Source: Asaia bogorensis | GTDB taxonomy: Bacteria; Pseudomonadota; Alphaproteobacteria; Reyranellales; Reyranellaceae | DNA length: 64,000 nt | Reading direction: 5' to 3' | Assembly: GCA_945889625.1 (NCBI GenBank) | Contig: CAMDCE010000004.1 | Span: 1 to 64,000, forward strand | Shown here: in pieces, positions 32,003-40,322 of the stretch | Position numbering within the stretch: position 1 is the first letter of the stretch | How the letters are laid out: each line of letters opens with the position of its first letter | The notes under the pieces: generated by a model | What the model saw: the letters and a program-made list of their open reading frames with translations, nothing else | The model's database searches: none | Told to the model about the DNA's origin: nothing | Made by a program: the position numbers and the translations under genes

Positions 32003-33508
32003 ATGACCGTTTCGAGTACATCCAGTCGCGTCGTCTATGCCGGCAACGGCAGCGCAACGAGCTGGTCCTTTGCCTTCAAGGTGCAGCAGGCCGCCGATCT
32101 GGCGGTCGTCTACACCGATCTCGGCGGCACGGATTTTCCGCTGTCGCCCAGCCAGTATTCGGTGAGTGGCCTCGGCCTCGATGCCGGCGGCAGCGTTGGC
32201 TATCCCGTGGCGGGCCCGCCGATCGCGGCGGGCACCCAGCTCACGATCTGCCGCAACGTGGCGCTGACGCAGCCCAGCGCCATCTCCAACCAGGGCGCGA
32301 TGTGGCCCAACGTGATCGAGGCGGCACTCGACCGGCTGACCTACATGGCGCAGGCGGTTTCGGATGCGGTGTCGCGCTCGCTCAGGATCAGCCCGACCGA
32401 TGGCAATGCGCTCGCCGAGCTGCCCAACGCCACGACACGCGGGAATTCGGTGCTGGCCTTCGACAACGATGGCCAACCCTACGCCGCCACGCTGACCGGC
32501 AGCCTCGTCGGCGTGGCGACCTGGCTGGTCAACAACTTCCTCAGCCTCGCGACCTCGGCGGCCAATGCCTGCACGGCTCTGTCGGCGTTCCACCTGCCCG
32601 GCAACAACACGGTGAGCGGCAGCAACACCCACACCGGCATCGACGACCACACCGGCGGCCGTATCAGGGTCCCGACCCGCGCGGCGGGCGACAACGGCAC
32701 CGATGCGGCCTCGACGGCATTTGCCGCGGCACTGGCGCAGGCCACGGTTGGCGGCACCGTGCTGCGTTCCCATCTCGCGGGCCTCGGCCTCTCGACGGCG
32801 GGCGGCTCGGCCACCTTCAGCGTGGCGGCCGGTGCCGCCGCCGACGCCACCAATGCGGCGATGCTGGCACTGGCTTCGGCCACCACGAAGACCACCTCGG
32901 CCTGGGTCGTGGGCGCCGGCAACGGCGGGCTCGACGGCGGCACGATCGCCAGCGCGACCTGGTATCACGTCTACCTCATCAAGCGGGTCGATACCGGCCT
33001 CGTGGATGTCGTCTTCTCGCTGAGCGCCGGTGCGCCGGCGCTGCCAGCCAACTACACGCTCTATCGCCGCCTCGGCTCGATGAAGACCGACGGCTCGGCT
33101 CATTGGCTGGCCTTCAGCCAGAACGGCGACGATTTCCTGTGGCTGACGCCGGTGCGCGACGTCAACGCCACCAACCAGGGTACGTCGGCGGTCACGCTTG
33201 CCTGCGCGTCGGTGCCGCCCGGCGTCGTGGTCGACATCAGGTTCGTCGCCGTCTGGAACGTGGGCGTCGGCGGCACGGGAATTTATCTCAGCCCGCTGGC
33301 TGTCACCGATCAGGCCCTAAGCGCGTCCGACGTGCCGGGCATCAGCATCGCCGGTTACTCCGCCGGTTCGCTGCCCTACTGCGGCACGTTCCAGATCCGC
33401 AGCAACACGTCGCAGCAATTCCGGGCGCGCGCCGATGGCTGGGGCGCCTCCGAAACCCTTGTCTGCTCGACGACCGGCTGGATCGACCGAAGAGGGCGCG
33501 ATGCGTGA
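32003..33508 (+). CDS. Phage tail fibre protein
   Basis: 501 residues from the ATG at 32003 (GGAG upstream). The N-terminal 140 residues match the T7 gp17-type virion-anchoring domain: SSRVVYAGNGSATSWSFAFKVQQAADLAVVYTD, then PIAAGTQLTICRNVALTQPSAISNQGAMWPNVIEAALDRLTYMAQ. The rest is a long beta-structured shaft (TGIDDHTGGRIRVPTRAAGDNGTDAASTAFAAA) and a C-terminal receptor-binding region. It determines host adsorption. Confidence 0.83.
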   Translation: MTVSSTSSRVVYAGNGSATSWSFAFKVQQAADLAVVYTDLGGTDFPLSPSQYSVSGLGLDAGGSVGYPVAGPPIAAGTQLTICRNVALTQPSAISNQGAMWPNVIEAALDRLTYMAQAVSDAVSRSLRISPTDGNALAELPNATTRGNSVLAFDNDGQPYAATLTGSLVGVATWLVNNFLSLATSAANACTALSAFHLPGNNTVSGSNTHTGIDDHTGGRIRVPTRAAGDNGTDAASTAFAAALAQATVGGTVLRSHLAGLGLSTAGGSATFSVAAGAAADATNAAMLALASATTKTTSAWVVGAGNGGLDGGTIASATWYHVYLIKRVDTGLVDVVFSLSAGAPALPANYTLYRRLGSMKTDGSAHWLAFSQNGDDFLWLTPVRDVNATNQGTSAVTLACASVPPGVVVDIRFVAVWNVGVGGTGIYLSPLAVTDQALSASDVPGISIAGYSAGSLPYCGTFQIRSNTSQQFRARADGWGASETLVCSTTGWIDRRGRDA

Positions 33509-33526
33509 TGAAGCACCTTCAACCTT

Positions 33527-33596
33527 TCTGCGGGGTGCGGGAGGGCTCTGTCAGACAGAGCCGACTCGCGGTTTAAGAAAACCGCTGCCGCCCGCC
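33527..33596 (+). repeat. Two-hairpin element, copy 3
   Basis: 70 nt, the same length as copy 2. Hairpin 1 is GGCTCTG, loop TCAGA, CAGAGCC (33544-33562). Linker GACTC follows. Hairpin 2 is GCGGTTT, loop AAGA, AAACCGC (33568-33585). The end is TGCCGCCCGCC. Stem sequences differ from copy 2 but remain fully paired. It lies 23 nt before the ATG at 33620. Confidence 0.75.
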
Positions 33597-33619
33597 CTCG
33601 CCTCCTGCGGAGGCTCGTG

Positions 33620-34192
33620 ATGGACTATCCCGTTCTCGACAAGGCGCCCGACACGGCGCAGGCCATCGTGCCGCACGCCATCGACGCCGACGGCAACGCG
33701 GTGCCGCAGAGCCCGAGCGCGCCGGGGGCGGTCGCAGCACCCGTCAACCTCCGCGCCAGCCAGACGCCGACCGTCACGGCGAGCGCGGCCTATGCCGCCG
33801 GCAACGCCGTGGGCGGGCTGCTCACCTTCGCCAACGTGGCGCGCGCGCCGGGGTTGGGCGGCATCGTGCAGTCGGTGATCCTGAAGGACAAGGCGGCGCA
33901 GAACGTCCCCTACGACCTCTTCCTGTTCGATGCGCCGCCGACCGCGCCGACCGACAAGACCGCCGTCGCGCTGTCGGCCGCCGACCTCGCCAGGTGCATA
34001 GGCGTCGTGCCGCTCAGCGGCGCCGCCTTCGGCGCCGCCTCGACCATGGGCGTGCTGATGGCCGCGGGTCTCGGGCTTGCCTGCAAGCTCACCTCGGGGA
34101 CGACGATCTACGGCATCCTGGTGACCCGCGGTACGCCGACCTACGCCTCGACGTCGGACGTCTCGGTCGACCTCGTGGCGCTGCCCGACTGA
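33620..34192 (+). CDS. Phage structural protein, tail-fibre-adjacent
   Basis: 190 residues with GGAGG 6 nt before the ATG. Beta-rich sequence (TVTASAAYAAGNAVGGLLTFANVARAPGLGGIVQSVILKDKAAQNVPYDLFLFDAPPTAP) resembles small virion proteins of many tailed phages that accompany the fibre. No exact family assigned. Its stop overlaps the start of the next gene (TGATG), so the two are translationally coupled. Confidence 0.65.
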   Translation: MDYPVLDKAPDTAQAIVPHAIDADGNAVPQSPSAPGAVAAPVNLRASQTPTVTASAAYAAGNAVGGLLTFANVARAPGLGGIVQSVILKDKAAQNVPYDLFLFDAPPTAPTDKTAVALSAADLARCIGVVPLSGAAFGAASTMGVLMAAGLGLACKLTSGTTIYGILVTRGTPTYASTSDVSVDLVALPD

Positions 34193-35112
34193 TGAGCTAC
34201 CTCGGTCCCCGCCTCGCGTTGCTCTCCCGGCCGCGGACGCTCGACTACTCCTTCCTGCGGCCGATCCTGCCGCTCGGGGCGACGTTGACACGCGCCGACG
34301 CGACGACCTGTGCCACGCGGGTGAACGGTGCGGGCCTGATCGAGACCGTGGCGGCGAACGTGCCGCGGTTCAATTACAGCGGCCTAAGCGCGGGCGTGCT
34401 CGAAGGGTTGCTGGTCGAGCCTGAGCGGACGAACGCTGTTATCAACTCCGACATTTTCAATTCTTGGTCACTCAATCACAATGGCACTGGCGTTGATCCG
34501 GTGGTTACGGCGAACGATCCGACCCATGCAGCGCCGGATGGCACGACGACGGCCGACAAGATCGTTTTTGACAGCGGCGCGGGCACTACGTCGTCAGATC
34601 AATCGCAGCTCAATTCGACCTCCTTCCCCGGTGTCCTCAACGACGTGTGGTCCGGGCGCTGTTTCTGCAGGGGCACGCTAGGTGCCCAAATCCAGATCAG
34701 GCATGTGTCGGGCGCCCATACGCTAAAGACGCTGACCGGCGGATGGGATGAACTGAACAACGTGGAGGTATGCGCTGCAACTGCATCGCGCGTGTTCACG
34801 ATTGGCGTCCGTCAGGGCGTAACCGGCACGATCAACAGCAACATCACTGTATGGCTCTGGCGAGCCGGCTGCGAGATCGGTTCGTCGTTGAGCTCGTCAA
34901 TCGCCACAGGTGCGTCAGCTATCACGCGAGCCGCCGACATCTTGCGCCTGCGTAATCAGGCCAGCGGCGATCTGCCAAACGGCCTCTACGACGTAGAACT
35001 TCAGCACCTGTCGGGCGTCACGCGTCTGGCCTCGCAGGCGGTGACGGCGGGCTACTACGAAGTGCCGACCGATGTTTCGCCGCTGCAGCGCGTGCTGCTG
35101 AGGCGGCACTAA
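34192..35112 (+). CDS. Phage tail-associated protein with carbohydrate-binding-like domain
   Basis: 306 residues. The N-terminal motif PRFNYSGLSAGVLEGLLVEPERTNAVINSDIFNSWSLNHNGTGVDPVVTANDPTHAAPDGTTTADKIVF is the recurrent phage pattern (LLVEPxxTN, then APDGTxTADK) that precedes a jelly-roll carbohydrate-binding domain (about residues 75-250). It probably recognises surface polysaccharide together with the fibre. The last four bases overlap the converging SGNH gene. Confidence 0.7.
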   Translation: MSYLGPRLALLSRPRTLDYSFLRPILPLGATLTRADATTCATRVNGAGLIETVAANVPRFNYSGLSAGVLEGLLVEPERTNAVINSDIFNSWSLNHNGTGVDPVVTANDPTHAAPDGTTTADKIVFDSGAGTTSSDQSQLNSTSFPGVLNDVWSGRCFCRGTLGAQIQIRHVSGAHTLKTLTGGWDELNNVEVCAATASRVFTIGVRQGVTGTINSNITVWLWRAGCEIGSSLSSSIATGASAITRAADILRLRNQASGDLPNGLYDVELQHLSGVTRLASQAVTAGYYEVPTDVSPLQRVLLRRH

Positions 35113-36098
35113 TGCGTGAGGTTGTTGCCCTTCAGGTACTCGGCCGCGATCTCGGCCATCATGCGATAACCGGCGGCATTTGGGTGGGCCCCGCATGTGC
35201 CGAACAGCGTCTCCGGCCGCTGGCCGCTCAATCGCTTCAGCATCGCGGCGCCGAAGTCGAAGGAGCGCCAGCCCGCCGCCTTAATCTTGTCGACCAGCGG
35301 GCCGTAGGCGATGCCCTGCGTCAGGTCCCGGCACGTTGGCAGAAAGGCGATCACCGGCGTCTGCCCCCGCGCCCCGGCCTCGGCAACGAACGCCCGCATG
35401 ATGTTGAAGGTCACGTCGAGCGCCCGCGAGGGGTGATCGGCGGCGTAGAATTCGGCATGCACTGGCCGGTTGCCCTTCTCGGCTTGGGCGATCGCGTAGG
35501 TGAAGCGGCCGAAGTAGTCGCGCGGCAGGAAGTATTCCGGAAGCCAGCGGACGCCTGGTTCGAAGACGGGCGGCACCAGCTCGCCGCTGAGCAGGAACCG
35601 CGGCTTGATCCACCACTCGGTCGTCCCGGGCGAGATCAGGTTGCGGAACTGGTTGACGTTGCGCATCGCGTTTTCGCTGAGATGCGCCAGTATCACGGTC
35701 TTGCCCCGCGGCGCCATGGTCTTGAAGCGCATGAACGCCTGGTCGCTGCCGTACCCCGGTACGCCGAAATTCTCGACCCGGCAGCCGATCATCTGCGACA
35801 GCAGGGCGGGCCACGCCTCGTCGGCGCCGACCTCGTCCGAATAGGTGAAGCTGTCGCCGAAGGCGCTGGCGCAGGGCTCGCCGGGAAACGGATCGGCGCG
35901 CATGGCCTGCGTCCAGCCGAGGGCGGCATCGCGCCTGGGCCGCGCCATGTAGTCGTCGAACGGTTCCGTGATCTGCATTGGGCCGTAGACCATGGCGGGC
36001 CACCGGTATGCCGGGATGCCCTTCCATCCGAATGTCGCGACAAAGAGGAAGAGCCCGGCGAACGCCGAGGCCGCCACGATGCCGCCGATCTTCAGCAT
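35109..36098 (-). CDS. SGNH/GDSL-type hydrolase, membrane-anchored
   Basis: 329 residues with an N-terminal transmembrane or uncleaved signal segment (residues 3-24). SGNH blocks: Ser83 in AFGDSFTYSDEVG (block I), Gly in NFGVPGYGSDQ (block II), Asn in AHLSENAMRN (block III) and His in CGAHPNAAGYRMMAEIAAEYL (block V). The family includes acyltransferases and esterases that edit cell-surface sugars. It opposes the phage genes between tail and lysis modules, so it is a likely lysogenic-conversion moron, perhaps changing the surface receptor. That role is inference. Confidence 0.75.
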   Translation of the reverse strand: MLKIGGIVAASAFAGLFLFVATFGWKGIPAYRWPAMVYGPMQITEPFDDYMARPRRDAALGWTQAMRADPFPGEPCASAFGDSFTYSDEVGADEAWPALLSQMIGCRVENFGVPGYGSDQAFMRFKTMAPRGKTVILAHLSENAMRNVNQFRNLISPGTTEWWIKPRFLLSGELVPPVFEPGVRWLPEYFLPRDYFGRFTYAIAQAEKGNRPVHAEFYAADHPSRALDVTFNIMRAFVAEAGARGQTPVIAFLPTCRDLTQGIAYGPLVDKIKAAGWRSFDFGAAMLKRLSGQRPETLFGTCGAHPNAAGYRMMAEIAAEYLKGNNLTH

Positions 36099-36166
36099 GG
36101 CGCCATTCTACCGTCGTCACCCTGGGTCGCAACCATTCGGCAGACCTCAGGGCAGGTCGGGGCCGC

Positions 36167-36358
36167 ATGAGCGATCCCACCCTGCACGGCATCGACAAGG
36201 CCTTGGCCCAGCACATCGCCGAGTGCACGGCCCAGAACAAGCAGATGTGGCACGAGCTGCGCTCGCTCAAGCGCGCGGTGTGGACGGCGGTCGGCATGGT
36301 GATCGGCACGCTGGCCTCGATCACGGCCGTGCTGGCCAAGGCGCATTTTCACCTGTGA
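36167..36358 (+). CDS. Holin-like protein (XhlA type)
   Basis: 63 residues from the ATG at 36167. An amphipathic N-terminal helix (GIDKALAQHIAECTAQNKQMWHELRSLKRA) is followed by one transmembrane segment (VWTAVGMVIGTLASITAVLA) and a short tail. This matches XhlA/hemolysin-like holins. It is 7 nt before the endolysin gene. Confidence 0.7.
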   Translation: MSDPTLHGIDKALAQHIAECTAQNKQMWHELRSLKRAVWTAVGMVIGTLASITAVLAKAHFHL

Positions 36359-36365
36359 GGGCACG

Positions 36366-37127
36366 ATGAGAGTCTCCGACTATTGCCGCGATTTCGTCGC
36401 CAGCTGGGAAGGCTACAGCGGCGCGGCCTATCTCTGCCCGTCCGGCGTCTGGACGATCGGCTACGGCCACACGCATGGCGTCCAGGCCGGCGATCGCATC
36501 GGCGCGCAGGCCGCCAAGGATCTGCTGGCCGCCGATCTCGTCTCCTATGGTGCGCAGGCCGGCATGAGCATCGGGGCGGCGAACACCGACCAGCAGGAAT
36601 TCGACGCCATGGTGTCGCTGGCCTTCGATGTCGGCGTCGATGGCTTTCGCGGATCGAGCGTCTGTCGCCTGCACAGGAAGGGCGACAAGGACGGGGTCGC
36701 CCGCGCCTTCGCGCTGTGGAACAAGGCGGTGATCGGCGGCGTGCTGCAGCCGGTGCTGGGGCTCACGCGCCGCCGGGCGGCCGAGGCCAACCTGTATCTC
36801 ACACCGGACGAGGTTCCGATGCCGGCGCCGATGCTCCAGGTGGCGCCCGACGAGATGCCGCAGAAGGTGGCGCCGCCGCCGGCCGTCGCCTCGAGCAAAT
36901 CGGTCATCGCCGGCGGGGCTACCGTGGTCGCGGGCGCCGGCTCCGTCGCCTCGCAGATCGACCAGGTCACGCCGGTGGTGGACAGCATCGCCACGGTCGG
37001 GGCCTCGTTGCAGAGCGTGCTGGCGCTGGTCGCGCTCGGCCTGTCAATCGTCGCGCTCGCGGCCGGCGGCTTCATGCTGTGGCGCTATATCCAGAAACTC
37101 AAGGCCGGGCAGGCGGTGTCGACGTGA
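36366..37127 (+). CDS. Endolysin (GH24 lysozyme) with C-terminal membrane segment
   Basis: 253 residues. The GH24 catalytic pattern is E15-(8 residues)-C24-(5 residues)-T30 (SWEGYSGAAYLCPSGVWT), with Cys in place of the more usual Asp, followed by IGYGHTHGV. The muramidase core ends near residue 150 (RRRAAEANLYL). A Pro-rich linker, a short hydrophobic stretch (179-193) and a transmembrane helix (about 216-239) follow. The membrane anchor is unusual for a soluble endolysin and may combine enzyme and membrane-targeting functions. Confidence 0.85.
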   Translation: MRVSDYCRDFVASWEGYSGAAYLCPSGVWTIGYGHTHGVQAGDRIGAQAAKDLLAADLVSYGAQAGMSIGAANTDQQEFDAMVSLAFDVGVDGFRGSSVCRLHRKGDKDGVARAFALWNKAVIGGVLQPVLGLTRRRAAEANLYLTPDEVPMPAPMLQVAPDEMPQKVAPPPAVASSKSVIAGGATVVAGAGSVASQIDQVTPVVDSIATVGASLQSVLALVALGLSIVALAAGGFMLWRYIQKLKAGQAVST

Positions 37128-37243
37128 AGTGCCTGCTGTCCTGGACGGTGGCGATCGCCGGCCTGGTGGCCTTCACGCTGTCGCTGCCCGACCCCAAGCC
37201 GGGCTCGCCCTGGACGGGCGTCGTGTTCGGGAGCGGGCAATGA
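37124..37243 (+). CDS. Very small membrane protein in the lysis cassette
   Basis: 39 residues from the GTG at 37124, which overlaps the endolysin stop (GTGA). Its stop overlaps the spanin start (ATGA). One hydrophobic helix (CLLSWTVAIAGLVAFTLSL) is followed by a Pro/Gly tail. Overlap at both ends argues for a real gene. A holin or antiholin role is possible. Confidence 0.55.
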   Translation: MKCLLSWTVAIAGLVAFTLSLPDPKPGSPWTGVVFGSGQ

Positions 37244-37476
37244 GCGCGCTCGCCTGGAAAGCCGCGCCCTTGGTGCTGGCGATCGTGCTGGCCGGCGGGG
37301 CCTATTTCTATGTCTTCCACAGTGGAGTGACCAGTGAACGCAATGCCAATGCCGGCCGGGTGCTGGTGGAATCCGAGGATGCGCGCAAGCTGCGCGAGGT
37401 CAACGATGCCAAGGCTCGGGCTGCTGACGATGCTCGGGCTCTTGAGTGCCTGCGCTCCGCCACCGGCTGTCGCTAG
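37240..37476 (+). CDS. Inner-membrane spanin (Rz-like)
   Basis: 78 residues. An N-terminal transmembrane anchor (PLVLAIVLAGGAYFYVF) is followed by a charged periplasmic helix (ERNANAGRVLVESEDARKLREVNDAKARAADDARALECLR). This is the build of i-spanins, which fuse inner and outer membranes at the end of lysis. The o-spanin gene starts inside it in another frame. Confidence 0.7.
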   Translation: MSALAWKAAPLVLAIVLAGGAYFYVFHSGVTSERNANAGRVLVESEDARKLREVNDAKARAADDARALECLRSATGCR

Positions 37477-37615
37477 CAACGGCTGCGCCTGGGTGAGGCC
37501 GCTGATCCTGTCGGATTCGGAGCTGATCGTCTTCGCCGCCCATATCCACGAGCTGCGCGGGATCGCCGACCAGATCAACGCCCAGAACATGACGCGGGCG
37601 GAGAAGTGCGGTTGA
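37406..37615 (+). CDS. Outer-membrane spanin lipoprotein (Rz1-like), overlapping
   Basis: 69 residues from the ATG at 37406 (37430 also possible). A lipoprotein signal with lipobox LLSAC is followed by a short mature part (GCAWVRPLILSDSELIVFAAHIHELRGIADQINAQN) like o-spanins of many phages. It begins inside the i-spanin gene in a different frame and runs 139 nt past it, the classic Rz/Rz1 arrangement. It is the last recognisable phage gene. Confidence 0.7.
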   Translation: MPRLGLLTMLGLLSACAPPPAVASNGCAWVRPLILSDSELIVFAAHIHELRGIADQINAQNMTRAEKCG

Positions 37616-37630
37616 CGGGTAGCGTGGCCC

Positions 37631-38122
37631 TTACGTCCGCCCGGGATGGAAGCGCTTCACCGCATAGAAGCCCAGCACGACGAACAGCACCAGCACGACA
37701 CCCTGCGCTACCGCGAACGGCGGTTCCGATCCGGTCGGGGCGAATTTGTGCAGGAAGCCGATCTTGGCGAAGGCCTGCACAACAGCCACGAAGACGTTGA
37801 GGTAGAGCGCCACCAGGGCCGAGGCCACGTAGAGCCAGCGCCACGCGCCGTCGAGATAGCCGACATAGCGCGCCGCCAGTGCCACGGCGAGCACGACCAG
37901 CGAGATTGCACCCACGATGTGCGGCGGGCCGATGGCCTTGAAGGGAAACATGAAGCCCGTCACCGACGTGGCGATGGTGGTGACGAGGAAGATCACGTTC
38001 GTCCCGCCGAGCCGGTGGCCGTCAATCATTCGGATCACGACCACGGCGCCCGCGGCGATGCCGAGCAGGCTGAGGATCACATGGAAGAGGGTGAAGGTTC
38101 CCGGAGACAATCCCAGCGTCAT
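37631..38122 (-). CDS. Integral membrane protein of unknown function
   Basis: 163 residues with GGAGG before the ATG at 38120-38122. Four to five transmembrane helices (for example LSLLGIAAGAVVVIRMI, ATSVTGFMFPF, ISLVVLAVALAARYVGYL, LYVASALVALYLNVFVAVVQAF). The start overlaps the stop of the flavin oxidoreductase gene by 4 nt, so the pair is an operon. It has no phage character and marks the return to chromosome. Confidence 0.7.
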   Translation of the reverse strand: MTLGLSPGTFTLFHVILSLLGIAAGAVVVIRMIDGHRLGGTNVIFLVTTIATSVTGFMFPFKAIGPPHIVGAISLVVLAVALAARYVGYLDGAWRWLYVASALVALYLNVFVAVVQAFAKIGFLHKFAPTGSEPPFAVAQGVVLVLFVVLGFYAVKRFHPGRT

Positions 38123-39210
38123 GACGGGCCTCCCTTGACTGCAGTGTGGCGGAACGCCGGCATCACCTGTTCGCCGAAGCGCCGCATCGAGGCAATGTTC
38201 TGGGCGTGGCTCATGGCGCCGAAGCCGGTCTGGCAAAGCAGGTGCTGGACGCCTGCATCCCTGAGCTCGGCCACCTGCTCGCGTACGCGCCTGGGCGAGC
38301 CGTACAGCGCGCCGTTCTTCAGCGCCTCCGCCACCGCTTCCTCGTTGGAGACGCCGGGATCGTTCCAGGCATTGAGCGCGGCCGGCTCGATGGTGAAGTC
38401 GGGCGGGTTGTGGGCCTGGCGCATGTGGATCAGGTGGTCGCGCGTCTCGAACAGGAGCTTGGTGAGCTCGTCCTCGGCCTGGGCGTCGGATTCGGCGACA
38501 TAGACGTGACGCCACAGTGCGCTCGCGGCGAGCAGGCGCCGTTGCGTCGGCTCGTCGTGGCCGCCGGCGGCCAGTCCCTTGGCGTAGAGCGCCCAGCGCT
38601 CCCTGATGCGCGACACCGGCAGGCGCGCGGTCAGGATGGGCAGGCCGAGCCGGCCGCAATCCTCGAACGAGCCGGGAGAGATGACGCTGCGCCAGATTGG
38701 CGGCCCCGGCTGCTGCACGGGCCTGGGCCTGAGCTCGGGCACGTGCACCTTGTGGAATTTGCCGTCGTAGCTGAAAGGTGCCTCGCGCCAGATGCGCTCG
38801 AGGATCTCGACGGTCTCTTCCATGCGCTCGCGGCTGTCGTGGCTGCGCAGGCCATGGCCGACGAATTCGTACTCGTTGTAGACCGTGCCCTTGCCCAGCC
38901 CGACGTCGATGCGGCCCTTGCTGAGATTGTCCAGCAGCGCCAGCTGCACGGCCAGGCGCACCGGATGGTGGAACGGCGTCTGCACCACGGCAAAGCCCAG
39001 GCGGATGCGGCTGGTCTTCATCGCCAGCGCGGCGGCAAACATCAGCGAGTCGTTGTAGACGCTCTCGCCGGTGAAATAGTGCTCGGTCAGCCAGACGTCG
39101 CTGAAGCCCAGCGCCTCGGCGGTGCAGACCTGCTCGATCTGCTGGTCGATCCGGGCCGCGTCCTCCGCGGGCGACGGCGACAGCGCCAGGGTCAACCATC
39201 CGAACTGCAT
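38119..39210 (-). CDS. LLM-class (luciferase-like) flavin-dependent oxidoreductase
   Basis: 363 residues, normal for the family. TIM-barrel bacterial luciferase-like monooxygenase: SDVWLTEHYFTGESVYNDSL, KTSRIRLGFAVVQTPFHHPVRLAVQLALLDNLSKGRIDVGLGKG and SHDSRERMEETVEILERIWREAPFSYDG are characteristic. It uses reduced FMN or F420. The substrate is unknown. Co-transcribed with the membrane protein downstream. Confidence 0.88.
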   Translation of the reverse strand: MQFGWLTLALSPSPAEDAARIDQQIEQVCTAEALGFSDVWLTEHYFTGESVYNDSLMFAAALAMKTSRIRLGFAVVQTPFHHPVRLAVQLALLDNLSKGRIDVGLGKGTVYNEYEFVGHGLRSHDSRERMEETVEILERIWREAPFSYDGKFHKVHVPELRPRPVQQPGPPIWRSVISPGSFEDCGRLGLPILTARLPVSRIRERWALYAKGLAAGGHDEPTQRRLLAASALWRHVYVAESDAQAEDELTKLLFETRDHLIHMRQAHNPPDFTIEPAALNAWNDPGVSNEEAVAEALKNGALYGSPRRVREQVAELRDAGVQHLLCQTGFGAMSHAQNIASMRRFGEQVMPAFRHTAVKGGPS

Positions 39211-39337
39211 CGACTACTCCCCCTCTCGGCGATCGATCCTAGCACGGCCGATCCCGCCGCCGGTGCGCTGGCCAGGATGACCCGCGACCTGCTGCCGCAG
39301 CTCAAATCGCCCTAGGCCGCGCTCGCGGCGGGCACGC

Positions 39338-39934
39338 TCACGGCGGCAATGCGTAGCCGATGGCGGACTCGATCTCGATCGTCCGCTGCACGGCGGGTCG
39401 CGTCATCATGCGCTTGTAGAGCGCGTCGAGATGGCCGAGCCCCTTCGGTCCGGGGCTGGGCGAATTGACGATCCGCCACCACAGGCGGAAGAGATGGATG
39501 TCGACGACGGAGTAGCGGCCGAGCGTCCAGTCATCGCCGTTGCTCCTCTGGCCCAGCCGGCGGTCGGCGATCGTCCAGACATCGGTGAGATGCTGCAGCC
39601 CCTGGCGGCGCGCGGGATGCAGCGTCGAGGCAATGAACGACATCCACGACACCGCCTGCGCCTCGGCTTCGATGCCGTCCGGCAGCAGCTTCGCCTCGGG
39701 GTAACGCCGCGCCAGATAATAGAGGCAGCCCGCGACCTCGGTGAGCGGCCGGCCGTCGACCACCAGGGTCGGCACCTTGCCGGCCGGGTTGATCGCGAGA
39801 TAGGCCGGCGTGTGGGTTTCCCTGGCCGCGAGCGAGATCGGCCTGGGCTCGAACGGCGCGCCGGCTTCGTGCAGCGCGATATGCACGGCCATCGAGCTCG
39901 AGCCCGGGCAGAAATAGAAGACGAGCTTGCTCAC
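39338..39934 (-). CDS. Glutathione S-transferase family protein
   Basis: 198 residues. Thioredoxin-fold N-domain (LVFYFCPGSSSMAVHIALHEAGAPFEPRPISL, with INPAGKVPTLVVDG carrying the cis-Pro) and an all-helical C-domain (YSVVDIHLFRLWWRI). The CPGSSS motif resembles beta-class GSTs with an N-terminal Cys/Ser. Its start overlaps the stop of the upstream lipoprotein gene by 4 nt. Confidence 0.85.
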   Translation of the reverse strand: MSKLVFYFCPGSSSMAVHIALHEAGAPFEPRPISLAARETHTPAYLAINPAGKVPTLVVDGRPLTEVAGCLYYLARRYPEAKLLPDGIEAEAQAVSWMSFIASTLHPARRQGLQHLTDVWTIADRRLGQRSNGDDWTLGRYSVVDIHLFRLWWRIVNSPSPGPKGLGHLDALYKRMMTRPAVQRTIEIESAIGYALPP

Positions 39935-40305
39935 GTTGACTCCTCCACCTGGGGCTCCGCCGTCCGGGTCATTTGCCGGAAAACGTAGAGGCCGTCCTCA
40001 CGGCTGAAATGCACGACATATTTCCGGCCAAAGCTCAGCCGGTAGAACTTCTCGATCGGCCCCTCGACGGTGCTGGTGACGACCCTGGCGAGCCTGGAGT
40101 TGCGGTCCGTTCCACAGGCGTCGCTCCAGATCCACAGCGACAGCGGCGTCGACGGGCCTACCCTGCTGGCCGTCCATTTCCTGCCGTCGCAGCCATAGTC
40201 GATGTCGACCGGATAGGGGGCGCTGACGACGATCCGCGAGGCGTCCGAAGTGTCAGCGCACCCCGGCAGGGCCGCAGCGGGTAGTACCGCGGCCAGCAAG
40301 GTCAC
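39931..40305 (-). CDS. Putative lipoprotein
   Basis: 124 residues from a GTG at 40303-40305. A short signal ends ALPGC, a plausible lipobox (Cys at about residue 16). The mature domain is beta-rich with two more cysteines (DIDYGCDGRKWTASR, WSDACGTDRN). No family recognised. It overlaps the GST gene downstream. Confidence 0.55.
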   Translation of the reverse strand: MTLLAAVLPAAALPGCADTSDASRIVVSAPYPVDIDYGCDGRKWTASRVGPSTPLSLWIWSDACGTDRNSRLARVVTSTVEGPIEKFYRLSFGRKYVVHFSREDGLYVFRQMTRTAEPQVEEST

Positions 40306-40322
40306 GAGGGGTGTGGCGGTCC

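Noticed and set aside
3774..37615. Diversity-generating retroelement, as in phage BPP-1
   Set aside because: No reverse transcriptase, accessory gene or template/variable repeat pair was seen near the tail-fibre genes.
3774..37615. Prophage integrase and tRNA attachment site
   Set aside because: No tyrosine or serine recombinase and no tRNA gene or duplicated tRNA end could be found in the window.
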